Assembly: GCA_030849065.1 (NCBI GenBank)
Contig: JASAON010001608.1
Coordinates: 1 to 64,000, forward strand
Direction: 5' to 3'
DNA: 64,000 bases
From: Jaenimonas drosophilae
Taxonomy: Eukaryota > Euglenozoa > Kinetoplastea > Trypanosomatida > Trypanosomatidae
Made by a program: the position numbers and the translations under genes. Of the stretch, positions 10,101 to 16,795 are shown piece after piece; position 1 is the first letter of the stretch; each line of letters begins with the position of its first letter. The notes under the pieces were generated by a model. That model had not been told where the DNA came from, did no database searches, and saw nothing but the letters and a program-made list of their open reading frames with translations.

Positions 10101-10251
10101 CATTACTTAGGCTCTTAGCATCAAGTGACAGCTCTATCCGCTTCTTTGACGGCACGTTAATCCGATAGCGGTATGGCCCATTTTCCAAGTTCTGGCTCAG
10201 GTTACCAGTAGCACCACCCGGAACAAATGCCTTTGCATTGATGTTCAACAT
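7132..10251 (-). CDS. Cap guanylyltransferase-like / mRNA guanine-N7 methyltransferase fusion protein
   Basis: A 1039-residue protein. The C-terminal domain (about 790-1035) matches cap guanine-N7 methyltransferases: SAM-binding VIDLCCGGS (about 806), YVGIDVKSS, then CFAGMHHAF and LVPGGTFIGTFTDS, mirroring the family pattern CxFALHYAFE ... LKPGGxFIGTxPD. Before it (about 697-745) is a cysteine-rich module with four CxxC pairs, probably binding zinc. Residues about 400-560 resemble the nucleotidyltransferase fold of guanylyltransferases (FCVDVESS, YRIIIHDVLLFHGEDV), but the expected KxDG lysine motif reads RATG (about 422) and the DGE element is not evident. The N-terminal 350 residues are unassigned. 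Kinetoplastids are known to have a bifunctional capping enzyme (CGM1) of similar size; this may be its counterpart or a paralogue that lost guanylyltransfer. Confidence 0.8.
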   Translation of the reverse strand: MLNINAKAFVPGGATGNLSQNLENGPYRYRINVPSKKRIELSLDAKSLSNVSALLNSKQLFSIRDPMTEDELIYYVKSMVLPAENVSDENCSGVLLSRPLLANYLTGTNNTVSEAVGALIHLDVPTERFGSVSLHLSTAWDAFFSFAMMNESTLAFGYVFSSVGQQERETFRHYFFMALSPGGESTMLNSLSQLSVPMRQISLISSIVPFLCGPKAPLCVAVTMGKEAAEAVSKDSEQVDLFLELEYSRCDLVSTHTNLEKIEEILSENLRKKWSWDRTIVVHLNLKVTVGSGHIVPVGDVIGRIASFCDNIGACVVGVSFSEEKCYPDVEYLLSHNRDGPFFVRASLTEMLSRGSVLGINGTEFGQVPQYFKRTLNTETAWAAMDAMNNVLDETYSNEQILSRMNFSDAADFFAKETVLYRRRATGASILLGTGPQGEMFCVDVESSSVFALPQNIDGMHERIPNCIFRATFSSSFYGKLEYRIIIHDVLLFHGEDVRNQSFFSRWGLLDQVEFDEENSWPHATQHHLVIGKASYTKCNPQDQIGQGFRGDHLSLGYVFVSGDSKTINSKSSTNSFSWVPPSSVTAVFFAEKVTITPESTDLRRVYLSCLRDAADGALESFSGEYADFLADAYPDLHDGVAVECILRRAEDGAHWWDVLRCVDTKMVFTTATVDVLVHSPAISLSELNWLLTACNYQCSRCHKVNDVGGVNTRQNAYWCESCWSETGHGNCMYCGRSCSLGMMDGTSQLFYCEQCWKDFSSTNKQAEVGYHVPPPPNATFSTQVMTRCVSLLIDLINPKSPSNDVIDLCCGGSVLRKWMRNKSTRYVGIDVKSSVVRAMETTIEAQGGELPRNASYSAICADAFSYDFWTDCITKIHPRQFHVVTCFAGMHHAFVDEDKARHFVGSVANALVPGGTFIGTFTDSSFLFSKGKQYSNGIMRVEWSDNNVPRIGHHFQITVENETPRVMNVIPIDFLIAVAHEYHLQVIPEAYQTLRELIEKDVTWTKSLSSDEKEYLCSLRTFAFKKSSVEQLVSEMKK

Positions 10252-10280
10252 ATCGATGTCCTACACCCAGATCTTGTTTT

Positions 10281-10303
10281 CTTCGGAGTAGAAAGGAGAA
10301 GAA
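10281..10303 (-). promoter_or_regulatory. Predicted spliced-leader acceptor of the cap methyltransferase gene
   Basis: On the minus strand a pyrimidine run (10303-10286) is followed by AG at 10282-10281, 30 nt before the ATG at 10251. This would be the first splice site of the left transcription unit. Confidence 0.55.
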
Positions 10304-10429
10304 TATTGCATTTTTTGCAAAACAAAAGCAGCAAAGGCGTGCTAAGCACCCGTGTCAAATTGCGAAAGTACTCCACATTCATGGAAAGCTGCAGGAGCCA
10401 CGCAACCACAAGCCACCCCATCCGTCACA

Positions 10430-11290
10430 CCACACCACAACAACACAAGAATTGGCTCAGAGCGCCGCCCCACCCCGACCAGGCTCCGTTAGACAAGAGC
10501 GCAACAGAAAAAAGAAGATGGAAATGGTGGGAAGCACCCGGAACATGAAAGGCCCCCCCCCCACACACACACACGCACACACCAAGTTACGGAGAAAATG
10601 GAGAGCGACACCGGCGTGGAAATGCCAGAACCAAACCCCACACCACACCACCCGCCGCACCCCCCACCGCTTGCAAGATACAGATCCCCGCCACGGCACC
10701 CGCACACACCAAAGCCCACACAATTCCACTTATTACCAAAAATTCCCGGACGCCCCCCCCCCCACAACCAAGTGCCATTCGAGTGACGCGGGATGCAACG
10801 GGGGGGGGGGACCCACCGGCCGCGGCGGCGGAAAGCGCCCGCCGCGGAAGAACCCAGAGGACGCCAGCTGAAGAATGCGGAAGGGAGGATGAAAGAGGCA
10901 GAAAGCCGCACAACGAACGCGGCGCGGAAAGCAAGCAGGGGCGGGGGGGTTAATTTTGGAGGCAAAACTTTCCGGATCACACCGAACGGCGGCGCGCGCC
11001 GCAGCAACCCATCCGCGCCGCCAAAAAAGGAGAGGGGGCGGACGCAACCGAAACCCCGAGATCGCGCCGGCGCAAACAAAACAGAATGCATTCTGGCGCG
11101 CGGAAACCAAAGGGGGGGGGCGTGGGTTTGGGTTTGGAGGGGAAGCGCGGCGGCCAGGGGGCCGCGGGGCGAATGCGCTAACCATCCCGGGAATCTTGAC
11201 CAATTTTCAAACATTTGCCACGATCAACCCCCCCCCCCCGGCCCCCGCGCTAGAATCCACCACCGCCATCGCGGCGAACCTTTCCACAAA
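10430..11290. other. GC-rich island with long C and G homopolymers
   Basis: Composition changes sharply from flanking DNA. The segment has C runs at 10553-10562, 10753-10763 and 11228-11239, and G runs at 10800-10810 and 11112-11120, with CA-rich and GCGG-rich sequence between. Several frames are open on both strands only because GC-rich DNA has few stops; their translations are Pro/Arg/Gly-rich without domains. The position, upstream of the left unit and downstream of the tRNA cluster, suits a Pol II transcription start region between head-to-tail units; G-tract and GT-rich sequence at such sites is known in trypanosomatids. Function here is inferred. Confidence 0.6.
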
Positions 11291-11985
11291 GAAACGAAAG
11301 AAAGAGGTTGCGGCACGCAAGCATATTGTCGATATTCAGTGGATGGAAAATGGGAAAACGCAGCCAATTCAAAGCGTATCCGCGGTATCTTTGATGACCC
11401 GCCGCCCTTCGCCTCGCGGTAATGATTGTGCCCTTTTCGCGGGCCATTGCCCATTGGCCGCCAACCCACCTCTCTGTTTTGCGAGAGTACCCATCCTTTT
11501 AGCCTTTTGGAAACCACTAATCTTGCGAGTGTCACTTGCTTGCGATGTTTTTCTGTGACAAATTTGGAGGTTTGAAGAGCAGGGAGACTTCGGGAATGTG
11601 TCCATGCCAATCCCTTGCAGGCGCGTCCACCGCGGCTTTTGCGTGTGCGTGCAGGGGTCTCATGGAGCATTCGTCTCATCTGATGTGCCTAACATAAAGC
11701 ACAAGTGATTTTTTTTTCTTCTGCATGTATTATTTGGAGGAGGTTACTTGACAAGAGGCGGGGCAAATGCGTTTGGTTTTTTTTTTTCGGTCGGGCCGTG
11801 TTCTGGCAGCGCTAGATGTTGATTCCTTCATATTTTGGCAAAGCAAATAAATTGATGTTAGTATGCGTAAACATATTCCAAAGTACTAAATGCAGCGCTA
11901 TCACTCCCCAAAGCTTTCTTCCGCTTTAGTTTTCTTTGTCACGATTGCGAGCCATTTTGCATGGGCGAACTGAGAATACGCGGCG
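11291..11985. other. Non-coding spacer between GC island and tRNA genes
   Basis: No protein gene is supported. Composition becomes AT-richer towards the tRNA genes. There are two long T runs on the plus strand at about 11708-11716 and 11777-11787, which could stop RNA polymerase III read-through, but no snRNA, 5S or 7SL sequence was recognised upstream of them. Confidence 0.45.
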
Positions 11986-11987
11986 GG

Positions 11988-11992
11988 AAAAA
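11988..11992 (-). terminator. Pol III terminator of tRNA-Gly
   Basis: Five T residues on the minus strand, one nucleotide beyond the tRNA 3' end. Confidence 0.75.
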
Positions 11993-11993
11993 T

Positions 11994-12064
11994 TGCGCCG
12001 CCCGGGAATCGAACCCGGGTCAATACCTTGGGAGGGTACCATCATGCCACTAGACCAGCGGCGC
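11994..12064 (-). tRNA. tRNA-Gly (anticodon CCC)
   Basis: 71 nt on the minus strand. The acceptor stem GCGCCGC pairs with GCGGCGC, with discriminator A. The anticodon stem GTACC/GGTAT encloses the loop CTCCCAA, giving anticodon CCC. The T arm has the GGTTCGATTCC B box. No intron. A TTTTT run follows directly on the minus strand. It is divergent from the tRNA-Leu gene 71 bp away. Confidence 0.93.
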
Positions 12065-12135
12065 ACTAACTTTATCACCATGATCGCACGAGATTGTTGT
12101 ACATGTTTATACGGTTCACTTGAATTGACCTTCAA

Positions 12136-12217
12136 GGTGAGATGGTCGAGTGGTCTAAGACGTTGGATTAAGGTTCCAATCCTTTCGAGGGCGTGGGTTC
12201 AAACCCCACTCTCATCA
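12136..12217 (+). tRNA. tRNA-Leu (anticodon AAG)
   Basis: 82 nt on the plus strand. The acceptor GGTGAGA pairs with TCTCATC (one G-U pair), discriminator A. The anticodon stem TTGGA/TCCAA encloses TTAAGGT, giving anticodon AAG. A long variable arm, typical of type II leucine tRNAs, precedes the GGGTTCAAACCCC T arm. No intron is seen. T6 follows. Confidence 0.93.
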
Positions 12218-12218
12218 C

Positions 12219-12224
12219 TTTTTT
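12219..12224 (+). terminator. Pol III terminator of tRNA-Leu
   Basis: Six T residues, one nucleotide after the tRNA end. Confidence 0.75.
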
Positions 12225-12415
12225 CGCCATAACCGCCCAATGTGCATGGGGCTCGTCACCGACATAATCGATGCGTCATAGCTTCCACGACATGAGCGGT
12301 GGTTGCTTCTTGCTCCTGTCGAGTGGTCTCTTCTTCTTGGCGAGAAGCGTCATGCTGATCCTTCAGACGGCAATCTCCAGTTCGGTTTTGACAAAGTGCC
12401 AAGTGTTCCGAAAAG

Positions 12416-12487
12416 TGGACGAGTAGGGGATTGAACCCTAGGCCTTCCGTATGCGAAACGGACGCTCTACCACTGAGCTACACGCCC
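12416..12487 (-). tRNA. tRNA-Ala (anticodon CGC), copy 1
   Basis: 72 nt on the minus strand. The anticodon stem TCCGT/ACGGA encloses TTCGCAT, giving anticodon CGC. The acceptor stem carries the G3-U70 wobble pair that identifies alanine tRNAs. Pair 6-67 is a U-U mismatch. TTTT lies just downstream (12411-12414). Confidence 0.93.
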
Positions 12488-12561
12488 ACTACTAAATTAG
12501 CGTGGGTCATTACTACACATTGAGTAAGTGATCTGTGTAAATAATCTGTGGTTTGCGTAGT

Positions 12562-12633
12562 GGGCGTGTAGCTCAGTGGTAGAGCGTCCGTTTCGCATAC
12601 GGAAGGCCTAGGGTTCAATCCCCTACTCGTCCA
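12562..12633 (+). tRNA. tRNA-Ala (anticodon CGC), copy 2
   Basis: 72 nt on the plus strand, identical base for base to copy 1 and divergent from it. It has the G3-U70 pair and the same U-U mismatch at 6-67. T5 follows at 12635-12639. Confidence 0.93.
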
Positions 12634-12634
12634 C

Positions 12635-12639
12635 TTTTT
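12635..12639 (+). terminator. Pol III terminator of tRNA-Ala copy 2
   Basis: Five T residues, one nucleotide after the tRNA end. The next minus-strand gene ends only about 125 bp further on, so this would separate Pol III and Pol II transcription. Confidence 0.75.
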
Positions 12640-12763
12640 CTGAAATCCTAGATTTTGAAGAAGCTTTGTGGAGAAGGTTGTTCACGGATGTGCCGTAGTT
12701 GCGTTAAGCCGCAGCATCTGTTGTTTCCCGTGAGGTGCATCTTCATTTCTGGCGTGGAAGTAA

Positions 12764-14209
12764 TCACCAATCCTCGCACATGGCAGGGGTCTCAAAGACC
12801 ATGGAATAATGGCAAGTGGAGGGCTCCTCCACCCGCGCGAGCTTGTTGTCGGCCCCGCAAACAACGTGCACTTCCGTTGAACGGAGTACCCCGTTCCAGC
12901 AGCGAGCGCCTGTGTCGTGCAACATCCGCGTGAGGTCGTATTCGTCCTTTGCCCAGGAGGCGTAGGTGTTTTCCCCAAAGGATTTGAAGGCACCCAGGGA
13001 TGGCCCGTTGGTGGTGCCGCGCTGGTGCTGAAAGGTGTCGGTGAGGACCTTGAGCTCATACGTGTACTCCCCAGCATCCATTGTGAAGGACTGACCGCGT
13101 AGAGTGCGCAGTACGTCTTCGGCACCAAGTGGGCGGCTCAAGATGCGACGATGGCTGGATAAGGTGCTGTTGGAGGTCTGGAGCCGGTTCTGTACGTCTC
13201 CCATGTCATTTCGTAGTTGCCGGAGCTCCTCAAGTTCATAGGAGGGCTGGACTGGGCGTACATAGATCTCCTCCACCCCGGCACTTCCCTTGGTCGCACA
13301 CACGGTGGCGCACTGGAGTTCTGGATGCTTGCACGTGAAGTTGTACAGAACCACCTCATCTTCCTCACCGCCGGGAGTGAGCACACACTCGCAGTAGCCC
13401 GAGACATCGGGAATGATGTTAACCTCACAGCCCTTGTCCTGCGATGTCTCGCGTGCTGCCAGTGGATCACAGTCGGAGGTCTGGCGCCACCCACGGCACT
13501 GAATGCCCGACGCCTCCATGCGCGCCGTGTAGGCATCCATCTTCACCTTGTGGTTGGCCTCCGCCACTGCCGCCTCCTCCTTCTCGCGTACCTCGAGCGG
13601 CTCGCGCTTGGCCGCCAAGTCGGCCAGCCGTCCTGTGAGAAGGGCCACAGCCTCCTCCAAGCCGGATGCCTCATCTGTGAGCCGACTGCGCTCCACCTGA
13701 GCGGCCGCCGTCATTTCCTTCAGCCGCGCGGTAGCACGTCGGCGTGTTTCCAGCTCCTCTGCCACCCGACGCTGCCGCGCCTCCGCTGCAGCCCCGCATG
13801 TGTTCGGGCACTCCACCAAGTGTTTCGTCTCATCGCTGCCATCGCAGCAGTCGCAGATGCCATCGTTGATGCGGCTGTGGGGCACTTCCTCCACGTGGTC
13901 GAGGGAGGCACACTGAAAGTTCCAGCCCGCGGGCAGGACGCGCAGCTGGCCCGTCGTGTGAAGGAGGGAGGCGCAGGCACTGGTGCCAGGCTCATCGCTC
14001 CCGTCGGGGCAGTCGCACCGTTCGTCGTTGATGCTGCCGAGGCTCACGACGCGGCTGCCGTCGAGGCAGGTGAAGACGCCGTCCTGCGCGGCCTTGGCGA
14101 AGGTGGCGTGGTGGGCCTCCTGCACCCCAAGCGGGAGCGCGTGGGTGGCGATAAGGAGGCAGAGAAGGATGGGTACCACCACAACCCGCAGAGGTGTGTG
14201 GGTGGCCAT
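12764..14209 (-). CDS. Glucosidase II beta subunit (GTB1/PRKCSH family)
   Basis: A 481-residue ER protein that would retain and target the glucosidase II alpha subunit during N-glycan trimming. From the ATG at 14209 it begins with a signal peptide (MATHTPLRVVVVPILLCLL). Two LDL-receptor-class-A-like calcium modules follow, ending DCPDGSDE (about 60-70) and DCCDGSDE (about 118-125), then a coiled coil of about 80 residues, then a C-terminal MRH (mannose-6-phosphate receptor homology) domain with the paired cysteines and glycan-binding context (GEYTYELKV, GARCWNGVLRSTEV). The ER-retention signal HDEL found in yeast and animal orthologues is absent; the protein ends MCEDW. It is the last gene of the right unit, next to the tRNA cluster. 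Confidence 0.92.
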   Translation of the reverse strand: MATHTPLRVVVVPILLCLLIATHALPLGVQEAHHATFAKAAQDGVFTCLDGSRVVSLGSINDERCDCPDGSDEPGTSACASLLHTTGQLRVLPAGWNFQCASLDHVEEVPHSRINDGICDCCDGSDETKHLVECPNTCGAAAEARQRRVAEELETRRRATARLKEMTAAAQVERSRLTDEASGLEEAVALLTGRLADLAAKREPLEVREKEEAAVAEANHKVKMDAYTARMEASGIQCRGWRQTSDCDPLAARETSQDKGCEVNIIPDVSGYCECVLTPGGEEDEVVLYNFTCKHPELQCATVCATKGSAGVEEIYVRPVQPSYELEELRQLRNDMGDVQNRLQTSNSTLSSHRRILSRPLGAEDVLRTLRGQSFTMDAGEYTYELKVLTDTFQHQRGTTNGPSLGAFKSFGENTYASWAKDEYDLTRMLHDTGARCWNGVLRSTEVHVVCGADNKLARVEEPSTCHYSMVFETPAMCEDW

Positions 14210-14589
14210 GTTGCCGAAGATATGGATATGTGTGTGTGTGAGAGAGCAAACCAACAAGAACTAAGCTACTTGACAAGAGGAAAAGAGGAAGAAGGTTGTA
14301 CATCTTCGCCACATGCATTGACCAATACTCCTGACACACACACACGCCCACACAACAGGTGTGCTGCTGCCAAGTGAGGTGGTGGCACCCACACATGGTC
14401 GCGTCTTTCGATGATGAAGATGAGGGAGGACCACACCTACTCGTGATTATGAGTGCTTTACTATGATTTAGCTGGATATCTTAATCGTCATCCTCCACAC
14501 ACACACCCTCTCTCTCTCTCTCCGCTGCAGAAACAACGCCACAGACAACAACACAATGATGATGATGATGATGTTCTTGTGTGTTGTGG
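14210..14589. other. Intergenic spacer with CA/CT and ATG microsatellites
   Basis: No gene is seen. It holds a CA run at about 14335-14347, CA plus CT runs at 14497-14522 and six ATG copies at 14556-14573. Purine/pyrimidine runs near the glucosidase gene may serve trans-splicing. Confidence 0.6.
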
Positions 14590-16632
14590 CTAGTGGGTGG
14601 CAATCTGCACCACAAACTTGCCAAAGAAATTCTGTGCGAGCTCGTTGCGCAAGGTGGGCTGCTCCGCCAGGGCGGCCTTCACGGCGTCGTGGATCTCCGA
14701 CTCCGCCTGCATCAGCTTCTGCAGGCCGATGCTGCCAAATTGGTGTGTGGCGAGCTCCTTGAGGTGGGGCCGGATGTACTGCGCAATGACGTGTTGGCGT
14801 CCACGGGGGTCGAGGTTGGCCACGAGGCTGCACAGGACGTGCTGGGTGCCACGTTCGTAGGCGAGGAGGAGGAACTGCCGCACGAGCTCATCGCGGAGCT
14901 CGCGGCTGGTGGGGAGGATCTTCTCAATAATAAATCGGCCGTTGAGGTGGATGGCGAGACGCATCGCGTGGGGCTTCAGCACCTGACACAGCGCGGTGAG
15001 GGTGGGGGGATCGATCACCTCCAACAAGGTGCCAACCACGTGAGCACCGGCGGGGCTTGTGCAGTAGGCGAGGAGCTCGTGGCTGTTCTTGGCGAGCTTG
15101 CGGGCGAGGGCGGAGGCCCCTGCCGGTCCGAGCGCGCGGAGGTAGGCCTGCACGACGAGATTGCCCATCGCATCATTGACGAGGGAGGAGAAGGACTGCT
15201 CCATGGTGGTGTGCAGGAGCTGCCCCATCTTGGAATCCTTGCGGGCGATGAGCGGCATCAGCCGACGCACAACGAGGCTGCCGTGGCGGCTGATGAGCAT
15301 CGCATCGAGGTTGCGACGATGAAGCAGGGTGGCCGCCACAGACTCCACCACAGCCTTGTCGGAGGTTTGCATGGATGCCTCCACCAAGGCCACGAGCACG
15401 TGCACGCCAATCGGGTGCTCGAGAAGACTATCGAGCGCCTCCACCTCGGCGGAGATGATGTGCTGCATCTGCCGTACAAAGTCGGCGGCCTTCGGGCCGG
15501 TGTGTGGCACCAAGGCCATGAGCTGCTGCACCACAAAGTTGTCTCGACGGCTCACGCACATGCGGCCCAGACGCAGAGCCGGTTGGGCCAACATGGTCGT
15601 GAGCATGCTCGCCGCGGCCTCCGACTCCCCGTCCTCGACGCTGAGGAGCTCACGCAGCAAACGCACCCCGCGCTTGGTGCCGAGGAGCTCGGAGAGATCG
15701 AGACGTGCAAGGAAGATGGCGCGTGTGGCGGGGGTGATGAGCTGCGGCACAAGCTGCCCGGCAACGGGGTCGTTGAGGAGGGCGAGGAGGTCGGCCCGTG
15801 TGGGGGCGTCTGGGGAGGTGGTGGAGGTTGGATGAGTGAGGTCCAGGGCCTCCACGAGCCACTGACGTGTGGGGTCGGGGAAGTACCTCAGCAACATCTC
15901 CACGGTGACGCAGGTGTGGCGGTTGGTGAGAACCTCGCGGAGTGCCTCAAAGGAGGTCGCGCGCTGACGCAGGACGTCGAGCACACCACGACGGATCTCG
16001 TCGGAACCATGTTGGGCTAAGCTACTCATGATGCGGCAGGCGATGTGGTGTGTGGCGAGACGATCATCCTCCTCGTACTGCTCCAACACCGTCTTCATCA
16101 CCGTGGCGGCGTGGCTGCTCTCGGCGGTGGTGAGGGATGCGATGAGGGTGGATATGACGCGACGCCCGCAATCATCTTGCAACGCGTCGTGGAGCACCGT
16201 TTCGGGATCATCGTCCTCCTCCATCTCCTCCTCATTCACGGGCGTGCGTTCCGTCGCGAGGAAGATGGTGGCGAGACGGTCAAGAGCGGGGAGATTCACC
16301 TCCGCCGAACGCGGCCGTTTCTTGCCCACTGAGGTGTTGTTGTTGTTGTTGGTGGTGTCGGCGGCATCACCGCCGGCGTACTCGCGCATCAGTGCGCACA
16401 GGTCGGCCGAGGGGCCGGGCAGCCTACACGCCTGCGCGAATTGCCCCACGAGGAGCTCCTCATCCGCTTTGGTGGGCAGAGGCCGGCTGACGTGCACGAC
16501 CTGCACCCGCCGCTCTTCCTGATCCGCCCCGAGACGTTTTTGCCGCTCAACCTTTGACCGCTGTGCGCGCTGCTCATACTTGCGTCGGGCATCCACCTTT
16601 CGTGCCTTGGTGAAGGCGGCCGTCTTGCCCAT
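14590..16632 (-). CDS. NOP9: Nucleolar PUF-repeat protein, NOP9-like
   Basis: A 680-residue protein. The ATG at 16632 gives a basic nuclear/nucleolar N-terminus (MGKTAAFTKARKVDARRKYE). Eight or more degenerate Pumilio-type helical repeats spread over about 90-660; recognisable units include NFVVQQLMALV, GSLVVRRLMPLI, GNLVVQAYLRAL, GRFIIEKILP, GSIGLQKLMQ and a final FFGKFVVQIATH. The spread of repeats along the whole chain and the basic N-terminus fit Nop9, needed for small-subunit pre-rRNA processing, rather than cytoplasmic PUF regulators with eight contiguous repeats. Family membership is strong; the NOP9 orthology is inferred. Confidence 0.85.
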   Translation of the reverse strand: MGKTAAFTKARKVDARRKYEQRAQRSKVERQKRLGADQEERRVQVVHVSRPLPTKADEELLVGQFAQACRLPGPSADLCALMREYAGGDAADTTNNNNNTSVGKKRPRSAEVNLPALDRLATIFLATERTPVNEEEMEEDDDPETVLHDALQDDCGRRVISTLIASLTTAESSHAATVMKTVLEQYEEDDRLATHHIACRIMSSLAQHGSDEIRRGVLDVLRQRATSFEALREVLTNRHTCVTVEMLLRYFPDPTRQWLVEALDLTHPTSTTSPDAPTRADLLALLNDPVAGQLVPQLITPATRAIFLARLDLSELLGTKRGVRLLRELLSVEDGESEAAASMLTTMLAQPALRLGRMCVSRRDNFVVQQLMALVPHTGPKAADFVRQMQHIISAEVEALDSLLEHPIGVHVLVALVEASMQTSDKAVVESVAATLLHRRNLDAMLISRHGSLVVRRLMPLIARKDSKMGQLLHTTMEQSFSSLVNDAMGNLVVQAYLRALGPAGASALARKLAKNSHELLAYCTSPAGAHVVGTLLEVIDPPTLTALCQVLKPHAMRLAIHLNGRFIIEKILPTSRELRDELVRQFLLLAYERGTQHVLCSLVANLDPRGRQHVIAQYIRPHLKELATHQFGSIGLQKLMQAESEIHDAVKAALAEQPTLRNELAQNFFGKFVVQIATH

Positions 16633-16795
16633 CTTTGGTCTGTGCGCGCGGGTATTCCGAAAGCTCAGCCAATCTAGAAACAATCAAGAAGATAATGATG
16701 AAGATAATGATGAAGGTCGTTGTTTCAGGTGCGTATATATGCGTATATATGTGTGTGTTGTTGTTGTTGTTGTTGTTTGTTATTGGGATGGACGA

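Larger units (their letters stand above)
12411..12638. repeat. Perfect inverted repeat (82-bp arms) containing two tRNA-Ala genes
   Basis: The left arm 12411-12492 and right arm 12557-12638 are exact reverse complements, with a 64-bp spacer. Each arm comprises the 72-nt tRNA-Ala plus 5 nt on each side. The two tRNAs are therefore head-to-head. The identity ends within a few bases of the RNA, at GTAGT upstream and CTTTT downstream. Confidence 0.95.

Noticed and set aside
10489..11558. Several long open frames on both strands in the GC-rich island
   Set aside because: Frames overlap one another, code Pro/Arg/Gly/His-rich sequence broken by homopolymer-coded runs, show no domain, and are explained by scarcity of stop codons in GC-rich DNA.
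11700..11790. Long T runs as possible terminators of an unseen snRNA or 7SL gene
   Set aside because: No U6, 7SL, 5S or spliced-leader RNA sequence was recognised upstream on the plus strand; T runs also occur in other spacers.
13217..14377. 386-codon plus-strand frame antisense to glucosidase II beta
   Set aside because: No motif; the LDLa and MRH domains are on the minus strand.
14581..16020. 479-codon plus-strand frame antisense to the NOP9-like gene
   Set aside because: The translation is a His/Gly/Val/Leu-rich mirror of the PUF repeats without any motif. The minus-strand frame has clear repeats and fits the directional cluster.
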